A stretch of DNA of 64,000 bases from Vreelandella halophila (GCF_009856365.1 NZ_WMEX01000009.1:24481-88480), one strand, 5' to 3'; counted from the first letter of the stretch, positions 1 to 9,294 are shown. The notes: generated from the letters alone by a model not told the origin. Numbers and translations are program-made.

Positions 1-156
1 CGAGACGTGCCAGGGGACCAGTGTCTCACCGACCCAGTGCTCCCCTTCCCCAATACGGTCAAAGAACTTCATGAACTGCCAGAGCACCAGCACGGCAAAC
101 AGCCAGTGAAGCACCCGGGAGATCGTCCCATAGCGTTCAGGGTTATCCTTGATCAT
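1..156 (-). CDS. Cytochrome b561-family membrane protein, N-terminal fragment (runs off left edge)
   Basis: Reading leftwards from an ATG at 156 there is an open frame of 52 codons that leaves the window. A GGAGGAG ribosome-binding site sits four bases before the ATG. The peptide contains SRVLHWLFAVLVLWQF followed by MKFFDRIGEGEHW: a first transmembrane helix preceded by the conserved His (RxLHW) that is a heme ligand in cytochrome b561 proteins (YodB/YceJ type, quinol-linked electron transfer in the inner membrane). It lies 75 bases downstream of the GST-like gene in the same direction, so the two may be co-transcribed. Only the N-terminus is visible; the family call rests on one helix and its motif. 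Confidence 0.6.
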   Translation of the reverse strand, partial: MIKDNPERYGTISRVLHWLFAVLVLWQFMKFFDRIGEGEHWVGETLVPWHVS

Positions 157-231
157 GTCGCTCCTCCTCTCATGGGTGACCGTTGCTCGCCCTACCCTTC
201 ATGATCCGCGATCATCGTGCAACCGATGATA

Positions 232-1143
232 TCAACACTCTATCCGGAAGCCTTCCTTCGGGAAATGCAGGTGCAGCACACCCGTCCCCTCATTCTCCAG
301 CCTGAGGACGCTCTCATGCGCGCTGGACGCCACAAGGGTGCCCTCTACCGGATCCCGGGCGTAGTCATCCGGGGCGATGGCGACCTGTTTGCCCAGCATT
401 GGGTCGTCCCCTTCCGTCTCGATTGGCCGCGGTTGGGTCGCGCGGGCCTTCTCCAGGGCACCTTTCTGGCTGAGTTCACGTGCCGTACCGTGGCCGAACG
501 CCTGGATCCTGTCCATCCAGGCATTCACCTTCGGATATCCTTTCATCACCGAATGTTCAGCAAGATCGCGCACGTACCAGAGGCCATGGTAGGCGGAAAA
601 ATCCGCAATGCAGGGCGTGTCGCCGAACAGGAACGCCGTATCCAGCATGCCTTCCATCCGGTCCAGGTGCTCGCGGATCTTCGCGCGGGCCTGCTTCGGT
701 TTCATGGCTGATACCCTGGCGGTGCGCCCGATTGATATCCGGTCCTTCAGGAAACGCAGCGCGTTGAGCGTGGATGTACTCTTCGCCAGCTTGACCATCA
801 TCCCCGGCCCACTCGCCCCGATGACACAGGCCAGAAAGATCTCCAGATCCGCTTCCCGGACGAATGCCTGCACCGCCTCGCTGCTGTCCTCCAGCACCAG
901 TTCCGGCCGGTTGGCCCGGGCGGCGATCTCCCTGGCAATGGCGCGGGTATCGCAGAACACGTCCGCGCCGTCCTGGGCCACCGGAATCTTTCGATAACCG
1001 CCGGTAAGCGTTTCCAGGTTCGGGCGCGGCGGCATCTCGCGCACCGTTACGGATTCCCAACCGAGGCCGGCATACCCGAGCATGGCTCGGATCTTTTCTG
1101 AAAACGGGGACATGGGGTAGTGATGCAGTATCAGATCAGCCAT
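232..1143 (-). CDS. Glutathione S-transferase family protein with C-terminal extension
   Basis: 303 residues. Residues 1-80 have a thioredoxin-like GST N-domain: beta strand LILHHYPMSPFSEKIRAML with the SPFSEK stretch where glutathione is bound, then a cis-Pro-type segment YRKIPVAQDGADVFCDTRAIA. Residues about 90-210 are helical, as in the GST C-domain (IADFSAYHGLWYVRD). About 90 further residues at the end, ending in VLHLHFPKEGFRIEC, exceed the usual 200-220 residues. This tail resembles those of plant-tau/omega-like bacterial GSTs, but I cannot name it. The likely role is glutathione-dependent reduction or conjugation in the cytosol; substrate unknown. It is divergent from gltS and upstream of a cytochrome b561 gene. 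ATG at 1143 follows AAAAGG. Confidence 0.8.
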   Translation of the reverse strand: MADLILHHYPMSPFSEKIRAMLGYAGLGWESVTVREMPPRPNLETLTGGYRKIPVAQDGADVFCDTRAIAREIAARANRPELVLEDSSEAVQAFVREADLEIFLACVIGASGPGMMVKLAKSTSTLNALRFLKDRISIGRTARVSAMKPKQARAKIREHLDRMEGMLDTAFLFGDTPCIADFSAYHGLWYVRDLAEHSVMKGYPKVNAWMDRIQAFGHGTARELSQKGALEKARATQPRPIETEGDDPMLGKQVAIAPDDYARDPVEGTLVASSAHESVLRLENEGTGVLHLHFPKEGFRIEC

Positions 1144-1288
1144 GGAAATACCTTTTCTGTCCGTGAATGAAGACGCCAGACCCTAGCCAATCCACGCCCG
1201 CGAGGCCAGACCCGCGCGTCAGCACCGGGCCGTCACTGTGGACGTCGGACTGTTTCCCCTACCCATAACTGGCGTATTCTTGGATCCC

Positions 1289-2509
1289 ATGGATACAGCC
1301 ACCGACCCCACACTCCTGACTCTCAGCACCCCCGTCACCCTGGCACTGGCGATCGTGGCCCTGTGGCTTGGTGTTCGACTCAACCTCTGGACCGGGGTGC
1401 TGCACCGCTACAATGTGCCGCCGGGTGTCAGTGGCGGGCTCGCCGTCAGTGGCCTGGTTGCCCTGACCGAAGTGCTGACGCAGCTGGACATCCGTTTCGA
1501 TCTCCAGCTGCGCGACCTCCTGTTGATCGTTTTCTTCTCCACCATCGGGTTGTCCGCGCAGCTCCGGCAGTTGATCGAGGGGGGACGCGCGCTCGCGCTC
1601 CTGTTTGGCCTGGCCGTTGTCCTGCTGGTTTTCCAGAACCTGGCCGGCACCCTCATGGCCTGGCTGAGCGGCCAGAGCCCGCTTTACGGGCTCGTGGGCG
1701 GGAGCATCTCACTGGCCGGCGGCCATGGCACAGCGCTCACCTGGGGCCAGCTTTTCGAGGATCATTTCGGCCTTTCTGATGCGCGCACGCTGGGGATGAC
1801 CTTCGCCACCTTCGGGCTGATACTGGGTGGTCTGGTGGGCGCCCCAGTCGGAGCCTGGCTCATCCGCCGCCACGGACTCGCACCCGGTGGAACGGAGCCG
1901 CGCGTCGCCAGCCTGGCACCCGGCACTGCGCCGTCTTACCTGATCGACATGAACAGCCTGCTGCAGGCTGTGCTTCTGATTGCCCTGTGCTTCGCGCTCG
2001 GCTCCTGGATGTATGAAGGGCTCGGGGAAATGGGCATCCGTGTGCCGGCCTTCCTCACCGCCATGCTGCTGGGGATTGCGCTTTCCAACGGGCTGGCACT
2101 GCTCCGCCGCCCCATCGACCCGGCCCCTATCCAGCTCGCCAGCGACCTCAGCCTCCAGCTGTTTCTGGGCATGAGCCTGATCAGCCTGCCGCTGCTCTCG
2201 CTCCAGGACGCCATCGGCCTGATCGGCCTTGTACTGGTTATTCAGGCCATCGTTATCACCCTCCTGACGGTGTTCGTGGTCTACCCGCTGCTGGGCAGGG
2301 ACTACGACGCCGCCTGTATCAGCGGCGGCTTCATCGGCATGGGCCTGGGCGCCACCCCGGTTGGCATTGCCAATATCAATACCCTCACCTCACGCTTTGG
2401 CGCCAGCCCCAAGGCATACCTGGTCATTCCCCTGCTGGGGGCGTTCCTGATCGATATCGCCAATGCCACCCTGATACAGCTGCTTCTGGGCTCTGGCTGG
2501 TTTTCATGA
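1289..2509 (+). CDS. gltS: Sodium/glutamate symporter GltS
   Basis: Inner-membrane Na+:glutamate symporter. The protein has two inverted halves rich in hydrophobic helices, with GltS landmarks: NVPPGVSGGLAVSGL near the N-terminus, FFSTIGLSAQLRQL, GGSISLAGGHGTALTWG (first re-entrant loop), and in the second half GGFIGMGLGATPVGIANI, the mirrored re-entrant loop. About 406 residues from the chosen start, matching the family's roughly 400. I chose ATG 1289 (MDTATDP) over the in-frame upstream codon at 1238, because family members begin shortly before the first helix and the extra 17 residues look untypical. The gene is divergent from the GST gene and precedes the molybdo-hydroxylase operon by about 70 bases. 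Confidence 0.92.
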   Translation: MDTATDPTLLTLSTPVTLALAIVALWLGVRLNLWTGVLHRYNVPPGVSGGLAVSGLVALTEVLTQLDIRFDLQLRDLLLIVFFSTIGLSAQLRQLIEGGRALALLFGLAVVLLVFQNLAGTLMAWLSGQSPLYGLVGGSISLAGGHGTALTWGQLFEDHFGLSDARTLGMTFATFGLILGGLVGAPVGAWLIRRHGLAPGGTEPRVASLAPGTAPSYLIDMNSLLQAVLLIALCFALGSWMYEGLGEMGIRVPAFLTAMLLGIALSNGLALLRRPIDPAPIQLASDLSLQLFLGMSLISLPLLSLQDAIGLIGLVLVIQAIVITLLTVFVVYPLLGRDYDAACISGGFIGMGLGATPVGIANINTLTSRFGASPKAYLVIPLLGAFLIDIANATLIQLLLGSGWFS

Positions 2510-2581
2510 CTATACTGATGCGACAATCCGGAAGCCCTTTCACGCCGTAAAGACACCCATTCGACCGGCGGAGACAATGCC

Positions 2582-3049
2582 ATGACCACCTTGACCATCA
2601 ACGGAACCACCCACGAGCTGGATGTCCCGGACGACATGCCACTGCTCTGGGCCATCCGCGACATCGTCCAGCTCACGGGCACCAAGTTCGGCTGCGGCAT
2701 GGCCCTCTGCGGGGCCTGCACTGTCCACCTTGATGGCGAGCCCATCCGCTCCTGCACCACAACGGTGGGCAATGCCGCCGGCGGCAAGATCACCACCATC
2801 GAGGCCATGAAGGAAGACCCGGTGGGCCAGCAGGTACAGAATGCCTGGCTTGATCTGGGCGTGGCCCAGTGCGGCTATTGCCAGGCGGGCCAGATCATGA
2901 GCGCCACCGCGCTGCTCAAGCAGAACGCGACCCCCTCCGACGCCGAGATCGAAGACGCGATGACCGGCAACATCTGCCGTTGCGGCACCTACAACCGCAT
3001 CCGGCACGCCATCCACTACGCCGCCGACGCGATGCAGGAGGACTCCTGA
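2582..3049 (+). CDS. (2Fe-2S)-binding small subunit of a xanthine-oxidase-family molybdo-hydroxylase (IorA-like)
   Basis: 155 residues with two iron-sulfur modules. The plant-ferredoxin-type N-domain carries [20 protein letters not shown] plus a later Cys (first 2Fe-2S); the helical C-domain carries [12 protein letters not shown] and [15 protein letters not shown] (second 2Fe-2S). Its length and order match the small subunit of isoquinoline 1-oxidoreductase-type and aldehyde-oxidising enzymes, which pass electrons from the Mo site to an outside acceptor. The start ATG follows GGAG by eight bases. The molybdopterin subunit starts 3 bases after its stop, so the two are translated as a unit. There is no separate FAD subunit, as is usual for the IorAB type, where cytochromes accept the electrons. 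Confidence 0.92.
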   Translation: MTTLTINGTTHELDVPDDMPLLWAIRDIVQLTGTKFGCGMALCGACTVHLDGEPIRSCTTTVGNAAGGKITTIEAMKEDPVGQQVQNAWLDLGVAQCGYCQAGQIMSATALLKQNATPSDAEIEDAMTGNICRCGTYNRIRHAIHYAADAMQEDS

Positions 3050-3051
3050 TC

Positions 3052-5397
3052 ATGACGGTATCAAACGACTCACTGATGATCGCGAACGTCAGCCGCCGGC
3101 GCTTTCTTGGCGGTATGGCAGGAGCCTCCGCACTGGTACTGGCGGCCCGCTGGGACATGGCCCTGGCCAGCGACGAGGAGAAGCAATACGGCGCTGCCGG
3201 CATGCCCGGTGGCTGGGTGGATGATCCCAACGTCTTCATCCAGATCGACCCCGATGGGTCAGTCACCATCATCAACCACCGCTCCGAAATGGGCCAGGGT
3301 ATCCGCACCAGCCTGGTGATGGTGGCCGCCGACGAACTGGGTGCCGACTGGGACCGGGTTGCTGTTCAGCAGGCCCGGGCCGACCAGGACCGCTACGGCA
3401 ACCAGAACACCGACGGTTCCCGCAGCATGCGCCACTGGTACGACCCCATGCGCCGCGCGGCCGCCTCCGCCCGCATGATGCTGGAACAGGCCGCAGCGAA
3501 TGAATGGGGTGTTCCGGCCTCTGAATGCGAAGCGGGCGTCCATGAAGTGGCCCACAAAGCCTCCGGTCGCACCCTTGGCTTTGGGGAGCTCGCGGAAGCC
3601 GCCCGGGAACTGGCGGTACCGGAGCGCAGTGCCATCGAGCTCAAGCCCATCGAGGCTCACCGCTACATCGGTCAGGAGGCCGATCCGGTCCGGCAGCGGG
3701 GTAGCGGCAACATTGAACGCCCCATGGCCATCGACGGCGAGGAGATCGTCGAGGGCAGCGCTACCTTTGGCGCGGATATCCAGTTCGACGACATGGTCCA
3801 TGCCGTGATCGCCCGGCCGCCGGTACTCGGTGCCAAAGTTGCCAGTGTCGATGACAGCGAGGCGCTGAAAGTCACAGGTGTAGAGAAGGTTGTTACCCTG
3901 GACACCAACAGCGAGCCCGCCGGCTTCAAGCCAATGGGTGGTGTGGCGGTGATCGCCAGCAACACCTGGTCCGCCATGCAGGGGCGGGATGCGCTGAAGA
4001 TCGAATGGGACATGGAGGCAGCGGGCGACAACGCGCGCTATAACACGGATGACTACCGCCAGGCTCTGGAAAAAGCCGCCCAGTCCCCTGGCAAGGTCAT
4101 CCGCAGCAGTGGCGACATCCAGAAGACTCTCGACGGTGCCGACCAGACCATCGAAGCCACCTACTACATGCCCCACATGGCTCAGGCGCCCATGGAGCCC
4201 CCGGTCGCGGTAGTGCGGCTCCGGGACGGCAAGGCCCAAGCCTGGGCACCGATCCAGAACCCCCGCGCCGGCCGCGAGGGGCTGGCCGGCGTGCTGGGCC
4301 TGGACAAGGAGGACGTCACGCTGAATGTGACGCTCCTGGGTGGCGGTTTCGGCCGCAAGTCCAAGCCCGACTATGTTCTGGAAGCCGGTCTTCTGGCAAA
4401 GGAAACCGGCGGGCGCCCGGTCAAGGTTCAGTGGAGCCGCGAAGACGACGTTCATCACGCCTATTTCCATGCCCTGTCCGTGGACCGGCTGGAAGGTGCC
4501 CTGGACGCGGACGGCAAGGCCAAAGGCTGGCGTCACCGCACGCTGTCTCCGACCATCACCTCATTGTTCCAGGAGGACCCGGAGCACAAGGGAGGCTTTG
4601 AGCTCGGGATGGGCTTCAACACCATGCCGTTCGATGTACCCGCCATCCAGCTCGAGAACCCGGAAGCCGAGTCCCACGCCCGTATCGGATGGTTCCGTTC
4701 GGTCTACAACCTGCCCCATGCCTTCGCCATCCAGAGCTTTGCCGCCGAGATGGCCGAGGCGGCCGGCAAGGACCACCGGGACTACCTGCTGGAACTGCTG
4801 GGTCCAGCACGCAGGATCGATCCCCGCGATTTCGGCGACAGCTGGAATTACGGCGAGGATCCATCGGTCTACGTGATTGACACCGGGCGTATGCGCAATG
4901 TCATCGAGACGGTGACCGCAAAGGCGGACTGGGGGCGTGACATGCCCAAGGGCCGTGGCCTGGGGCTTGCTTTCCACCACAGCTTCCAGTCCTACACGGC
5001 CATCGTGATCGATGCGGAAGTCGGCGATGACGGCAGCGTGACCATCCACAACGCGGACATCGCCTTCGACTGCGGCTTCCAGGTGAACCCGGAGCGCATC
5101 CGCTCCCAGCTCGAAGGCGCCTGCGTCATGGGCATCGGCATTGCCCTGCACAGCGAGATAACCTTCCGGGAGGGCCGTGTGCAGGAGAACAACTTCCACC
5201 AGTACAACGTGCCCCGCATGGAACATGCCCCGAAGCAGGTCCGCACACACCTGGTCAATAACGATCCGGAGCTGCCCATGGGCGGTGTGGGTGAACCGGG
5301 GCTGCCACCGGTGGCGCCGGCGGTCTGTAACGCCATCTACGCCGCCACCGGCAAGCGTATCCGCCAGTTGCCCGTTAATGATCAGCTTGCGGTCTGA
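3052..5397 (+). CDS. Molybdopterin-binding large subunit of a xanthine-oxidase-family hydroxylase (IorB-like), Tat-exported
   Basis: 781 residues from ATG 3052, chosen because it directly follows the small-subunit stop and places a twin-arginine signal at the N-terminus (NVSRRRFLGG, then a hydrophobic stretch and ALAS cleavage region). The body has two Mo-binding domains: GSATFGADIQFDDMVHAVIARPP, PMEPPVAVVRL, TLLGGGFGRKSKPDYVLEA, and near the end GGVGEPGLPPVAPAVCNAI, which holds the catalytic Glu. Hydroxylation of an N-heterocycle or aldehyde in the periplasm is the expected reaction; the substrate cannot be read from sequence. The Tat signal on this subunit means the 2Fe-2S partner would be carried across as a folded complex. 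Confidence 0.9.
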   Translation: MTVSNDSLMIANVSRRRFLGGMAGASALVLAARWDMALASDEEKQYGAAGMPGGWVDDPNVFIQIDPDGSVTIINHRSEMGQGIRTSLVMVAADELGADWDRVAVQQARADQDRYGNQNTDGSRSMRHWYDPMRRAAASARMMLEQAAANEWGVPASECEAGVHEVAHKASGRTLGFGELAEAARELAVPERSAIELKPIEAHRYIGQEADPVRQRGSGNIERPMAIDGEEIVEGSATFGADIQFDDMVHAVIARPPVLGAKVASVDDSEALKVTGVEKVVTLDTNSEPAGFKPMGGVAVIASNTWSAMQGRDALKIEWDMEAAGDNARYNTDDYRQALEKAAQSPGKVIRSSGDIQKTLDGADQTIEATYYMPHMAQAPMEPPVAVVRLRDGKAQAWAPIQNPRAGREGLAGVLGLDKEDVTLNVTLLGGGFGRKSKPDYVLEAGLLAKETGGRPVKVQWSREDDVHHAYFHALSVDRLEGALDADGKAKGWRHRTLSPTITSLFQEDPEHKGGFELGMGFNTMPFDVPAIQLENPEAESHARIGWFRSVYNLPHAFAIQSFAAEMAEAAGKDHRDYLLELLGPARRIDPRDFGDSWNYGEDPSVYVIDTGRMRNVIETVTAKADWGRDMPKGRGLGLAFHHSFQSYTAIVIDAEVGDDGSVTIHNADIAFDCGFQVNPERIRSQLEGACVMGIGIALHSEITFREGRVQENNFHQYNVPRMEHAPKQVRTHLVNNDPELPMGGVGEPGLPPVAPAVCNAIYAATGKRIRQLPVNDQLAV

Positions 5398-5969
5398 TGA
5401 GCAATGACGTGGTCGCGCTCGTCCTTGCGGCGGGCGCCTCACGGCGCTTCGGCGATGCGGATAAGCGTGTGGCTGCCCTGCCGGACGGACGCACGCTGCT
5501 GGCGGCTTCGCTTGAAAACCTCCGCATGGGGTTCCGGGATGTACGCGTGGTGATTGGCGCCACTGACGTCCCGGCCAACCTCAACCTGCCACCGGATGTT
5601 CCCACCATCAGGGCTCCCAATGCCGGCGACGGCATGGGCAGCAGCATCGCCGATGCTTTCCGGGCCCTGAGTGCCGACCCGTCACTGTCCGGGATCGGAG
5701 CAGCAGCCATCTGTCTCGGGGACATGCCCTGGGTCCAGCTCGAAACCCTGAACGCCCTTTGTGAGCAGGCGACGGAGGACGGCATCACCCGCCCGATCCA
5801 CCAGGGGCAGCCCGGCCACCCGGTCATCTTCGGACGCGCCTACTGGTCACAGCTGTGCAGCCTCTCGGGCGACCAGGGGGCCCGACAGCTCATCCAGAAG
5901 TACCCAGCCCAATGCTGGTTTCTGACGGTCGAGGACGCCGGTGTTCTTACCGATCTCGATTATCCCTAG
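5397..5969 (+). CDS. MocA/MobA-like nucleotidyltransferase (molybdopterin cofactor maturation)
   Basis: 190 residues with the NTP-transferase signature VLAAGASRRFGDADKR at the N-terminus (nucleotide-binding LAAG loop and the following Arg/Lys), then NAGDGMGSSIADAF and CLGDMPWV (Mg-binding Asp). This is the MocA/MobA fold, which attaches CMP or GMP to molybdopterin. Xanthine-oxidase-family enzymes use the cytosine dinucleotide form, so a MocA role (CTP:molybdopterin cytidylyltransferase) dedicated to the preceding hydroxylase is the natural reading. The ATG overlaps the upstream stop (TGATG at 5395-5399), giving tight translational coupling of the three genes. Confidence 0.85.
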   Translation: MSNDVVALVLAAGASRRFGDADKRVAALPDGRTLLAASLENLRMGFRDVRVVIGATDVPANLNLPPDVPTIRAPNAGDGMGSSIADAFRALSADPSLSGIGAAAICLGDMPWVQLETLNALCEQATEDGITRPIHQGQPGHPVIFGRAYWSQLCSLSGDQGARQLIQKYPAQCWFLTVEDAGVLTDLDYP

Positions 5970-6018
5970 AGAGCTCCGCTCTCAATCCACTCCACACCGC
6001 CCCCCCAAAAGCCCCTGG

Positions 6019-6804
6019 TCACTCTCCGGTTTTCCAGTCGTCAAGATTATAGCGTGCCAGGATCCGAGCCAGTTCCCCACTGGCCCGCAGACGTTCCATG
6101 CCTTCGGAGAGGATCCGGGCGTACTCAGACGATGACTCAAGCCCTGGGGAAAAAGCGATGTAGGCGTCCTCGGAAGGCGCGGCCTCACCCGCATGGCGAA
6201 CCTCGCCCTCCACGCCCATTTCACGGCTGAGATACCGGAACACGGGCTTCGCCTCCACAACCACATCAATGCGGCCCCTCAGAAGCTTCTCAATGTTCTT
6301 GGCAAGGGGGTCATTGCCAGTCATCACCTGGACCCGGTAACTCTGGGAATGCGCCTCAATATAGCCGTTGAGCGATTCGCCATAGTCGTAGTCCAGGATC
6401 GTCCCGAGCCGGACCTGCTCCAGTGACGACAGATCCTGGTAGACCCAGTCACTCCCGGCACGGGTAAACAGTGCCGCAGACCCGATCCGCCCCTGTTCGT
6501 TACGCGGAAACACGAACCCCGGCGCATCGCCCCGGTAAGCGCCGACAATGGCATTAATCGTCCCGTCACGCCCGGAAACAATAGCCCGGGACCAGGGCAT
6601 AAGCCGATAGACGACCCGGTAGCCCGCTTCATTGAAGATCTCACCCGCAATCTCAATCATGAACCCCGGGCGATCACTATCCGGCAGGCAATTGATGGGG
6701 CACCACTGATCCGCGGCAATCACTATCTCCGGCCGGTCTTCCGGAAAAACGAGGCGGGGCAGCAAAAACAGGCCCAGAATGACCAGCACTGGCGGTTTCA
6801 TCAT
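6019..6804 (-). CDS. Periplasmic solute-binding protein, amino-acid (SBP_bac_3) type
   Basis: 261 residues. The N-terminal signal peptide (MKPPVLVILGLFLLPRLVFPED) is followed by EIVIAADQWCPINCLPDSDRPGFMIEIAGEIF, the usual start of family 3 binding proteins, then RAIVSGRDGTINAIVGAY and a C-terminal lobe ending in LARILARYNLDDW. No permease or ATPase lies next to it, so it is an orphan binding protein. Such stand-alone members are often sensors or feed an unlinked transporter. Two cysteines (WCPINC) close together could form a disulfide in the mature protein. ATG at 6804 or the next codon, 6801. It converges on the nucleotidyltransferase gene 50 bases away. Confidence 0.8.
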   Translation of the reverse strand: MMKPPVLVILGLFLLPRLVFPEDRPEIVIAADQWCPINCLPDSDRPGFMIEIAGEIFNEAGYRVVYRLMPWSRAIVSGRDGTINAIVGAYRGDAPGFVFPRNEQGRIGSAALFTRAGSDWVYQDLSSLEQVRLGTILDYDYGESLNGYIEAHSQSYRVQVMTGNDPLAKNIEKLLRGRIDVVVEAKPVFRYLSREMGVEGEVRHAGEAAPSEDAYIAFSPGLESSSEYARILSEGMERLRASGELARILARYNLDDWKTGE

Positions 6805-6988
6805 CAGAATTCACTGAATATGGAATGGCACTTTTACTCTACACCGAGCCATCATTTTCCACCATATTATTTGCATTGCGCATCTTAATTTACGGTTGGC
6901 CAGTCTCGGGGATTAGGGGGTATCCTTTCAGGCTGGTAGACTCACTCCAGAACCGGAAACCCCTGAAAAAGAAGGCAGAGACAACGCG

Positions 6989-8245
6989 ATGACCGAATCG
7001 ACCCAGCCCTGGAATACTCCCATGCCCGATGACCAGTTCGAGCTGATGCGCGACATCCTGGCCGCGCCCAGTCCGATCGGCATCGAGGCGGCCATGACCT
7101 ATGGTGTGCTCAAGCCCTACCTTGAGCGTGTATCGCCCAAGGACTGGCACATCCACCAGTTCAAAGGCCATGCGGGCATTGTGCTGGACACCCACCCGGG
7201 GCGGGAGGACATGTTCAAGGTCATGATCATCGGCCATGCGGACAAGATCCGCATGCAGGTGCGGAGCATCGGCGATGACGGCAAGATCTGGATCAACAGC
7301 GACTCCTTCCTGCCCACCACGCTGATCGGCCACGAGGTGAAGCTGTTCAGCGAGGACCCCGAGAACCCGGGCAGCTATCGCGTGATCGAGGGCGGCACAG
7401 TGGAAGCCCTCGGCGCCATCCACTTCGCGGACCCGAATGTGCGCAGTGGCGACAAGGGCATCAAGAAGGAACAGCTCTACCTGGAGCTGCAGATCCATGG
7501 CGAGAACAAGAAGCAGCAGGTCGAGAACCTGGGTGTGCGCCCCGGTGACTCCATCCTGCTCGACCGCCCCATCCGCAAGGGCTTCAGCCCCAACACCTTC
7601 TATGGCGCCTACCTGGACAACGGCCTGGGCTGCTTCACCACTGCGGAAGTGGCGCGCCTGATGGCGGAAGCCGGCGGCACCGAGAAGATCCGGGTGCTCT
7701 ACGCCATGGCCACCTACGAGGAAATCGGGCGCTTCGGCAGCCGCGTCCTGGCCGGTGAACTCAAGCCGGATGCGCTGGTCGGCGTGGACGTGAACCACGA
7801 CTACAAGGCCGCTCCGGGCATCGGGGACCGGCGTATGAACCCGCAGGAGATGGGCAAGGGCTTCACCATGTCCGTGGGCGCCATCGCCAGCGAACAGCTC
7901 AACCGCTTCTTTGAGACCACGGCACGCGAGCAGGAAATCCCCTTCCAGCGCGACGTGGTGGGCCCGGACACCGGCACTGACGGCATGGCCGGCGTGCTGG
8001 CAAGCGTGGACTGCGCAGCCACCTCCATCGGCTTCCCGATCCGGAACATGCACACCATCTCCGAGTCCGGGAATACCCAGGACGTTCTGGCAGCCATTCA
8101 CGCCATCAAGGGCACGCTGCAGAAGCTGGATGCCCTGGACGATCCGCACCGTGAGTTCATGGACAACCACCCGCGGCTGGATACGGCCTCTCCCCTTGGC
8201 CACCAGGGTTCCGACAAGCCTGAAGGCGAAGAGAAAAAAGACTGA
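6989..8245 (+). CDS. M42-family metallopeptidase / aminopeptidase-like protein
   Basis: 418 residues. Motifs of the di-metal M42 (glutamyl aminopeptidase/FrvX) family are present in order: IIGHADKIRM (metal His-x-Asp), YLDNGLGC (bridging Asp), YEEIGRFGSR (general-base Glu and metal Glu), GVDVNHD (metal Asp) and NMHTISESGN (metal His). An inserted domain (about residues 85-200) matches the peptidase dimerisation domain position. Cytosolic peptidase or deacylase activity is expected. Some M42 members belong to the NAGGN osmolyte cluster, but none of the other genes of that cluster is next to this one, so I do not assign that role. The tail after about residue 395 is charged and unconserved (GEEKKD). 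The 184-base upstream gap is AT-richer and probably holds the promoter. Confidence 0.85.
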   Translation: MTESTQPWNTPMPDDQFELMRDILAAPSPIGIEAAMTYGVLKPYLERVSPKDWHIHQFKGHAGIVLDTHPGREDMFKVMIIGHADKIRMQVRSIGDDGKIWINSDSFLPTTLIGHEVKLFSEDPENPGSYRVIEGGTVEALGAIHFADPNVRSGDKGIKKEQLYLELQIHGENKKQQVENLGVRPGDSILLDRPIRKGFSPNTFYGAYLDNGLGCFTTAEVARLMAEAGGTEKIRVLYAMATYEEIGRFGSRVLAGELKPDALVGVDVNHDYKAAPGIGDRRMNPQEMGKGFTMSVGAIASEQLNRFFETTAREQEIPFQRDVVGPDTGTDGMAGVLASVDCAATSIGFPIRNMHTISESGNTQDVLAAIHAIKGTLQKLDALDDPHREFMDNHPRLDTASPLGHQGSDKPEGEEKKD

Positions 8246-8258
8246 CCCACAGGAACAT

Positions 8259-8276
8259 GAGGGCATGGACGCCCTC
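8259..8276. repeat. Short hairpin after the M42 gene
   Basis: GAGGGC and GCCCTC form a 6-bp perfect stem around an ATGGAC loop, 14 bases after the M42 stop codon. It lacks a T-run, so it is at best a weak terminator or an RNA-stabilising 3' hairpin. Confidence 0.35.
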
Positions 8277-8406
8277 AGTTTCCATCCTTCCTTCAGCTGC
8301 TACATTCCGTTTCCAGATTCCAGCTCGCCCTGATTGGCTTTTCCCAATGGGTCCGGCATTATTGAACCCGGATTCACAATAACAAAAGTCAAAAAGGACG
8401 CACCCC

Positions 8407-9276
8407 ATGCAAGCCAGCCCGCTGATTTCCATCGGACTGCCCCTTTCCCTGTTCATTATCATGATCGGCATCGGCATGACCCTGACGCCCAGGGACTTCC
8501 GCCAGGTCGCGGTGTACCCCCGTGGGATCATCGTCGGCACCATTGCCCAGATCCTGGTGATGCCAGCACTGGCGTTCCTGATCATCGCGATTTTCAACCT
8601 GTCGCCCATGATCGCCGTGGGACTGGTGATCATCGCTGCCTGCCCGGGCGGCACCACCTCCAACCTCTTCGCGCTCATGGCGCGGGGGAACGTGGCGCTG
8701 TCCATCGTGCTGACCGTCCTGGCCAACCTGATCACCATCGTGTCGCTGCCGCTTTTCACCAACCTGGCGCTGGATCTCTACATGGGTGAAAACGAAGCCA
8801 TACGGCTGCCCGTGGAACGCACCATCATGACGCTGGGGTTGATCGTGCTGCTGCCCATCGCCATCGGCATGATGCTCAAGAGCCGATTCCCGGAGAAGGC
8901 CCAGAAAGCGGAAAGCGCGGTCAGCGTCTTCGGCGGTGTTGTACTGGCCATGCTGGTGGTGGCGCTGGTGTACAACGTGCGCGATCAGCTGGGTGAACTG
9001 CTCAGTCAGGCCGGCCCCGCGGCCATCGCCCTGAACCTTGCGGGCATCGGCATCGCACTGGGTCTCAGCCGTCTGACTGGCCTCACCCAGCGGGAATCCA
9101 TGGCAGTGGCCGTGGAACTCGGCATTAAAAACGGCACCATCGGCCTGCTGGTAACCCTCAACCTTCTGGAATCCGAGGCCATGTCCGTGCCCTCGGCGGT
9201 CTACGGCGTGCTGATGTTCTTCTTCGGCTTTCTGTTAACCTTGTACGGGCGTAAATACATCCCGCAGCCAAGCTGA
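8407..9276 (+). CDS. Bile acid:sodium symporter family (BASS/SBF) transporter
   Basis: 289 residues, almost wholly hydrophobic with about ten helices (two inverted repeats of five). Landmarks are MIGIGMTLTPRDFRQV at the end of the first helix, the broken-helix motif AACPGGTTSNLFALMARGN, and VELGIKNGTIGLLVTL with the second crossover. These glycines and Asn/Gln residues form the Na+ sites of ASBT-type proteins. The substrate in bacteria is usually an organic acid (for example pantothenate or pyruvate-like anions) rather than a bile acid; it cannot be assigned here. AAGGA precedes the ATG. The downstream hydrolase-OsmC gene is 18 bases away and may share its transcript. Confidence 0.88.
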   Translation: MQASPLISIGLPLSLFIIMIGIGMTLTPRDFRQVAVYPRGIIVGTIAQILVMPALAFLIIAIFNLSPMIAVGLVIIAACPGGTTSNLFALMARGNVALSIVLTVLANLITIVSLPLFTNLALDLYMGENEAIRLPVERTIMTLGLIVLLPIAIGMMLKSRFPEKAQKAESAVSVFGGVVLAMLVVALVYNVRDQLGELLSQAGPAAIALNLAGIGIALGLSRLTGLTQRESMAVAVELGIKNGTIGLLVTLNLLESEAMSVPSAVYGVLMFFFGFLLTLYGRKYIPQPS

Positions 9277-9294
9277 CCCGCAAGGAGATCCGCC

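Noticed and set aside
3259..4536. 425-codon minus-strand open frame inside the molybdopterin subunit gene
   Set aside because: Shadow of the large subunit; it reads as antisense of conserved motifs and has no own start signal.
6890..8266. 458-codon minus-strand open frame opposite the M42 peptidase
   Set aside because: The plus strand shows a complete set of M42 metal ligands; the reverse frame has no recognisable domain and shadow-like composition.
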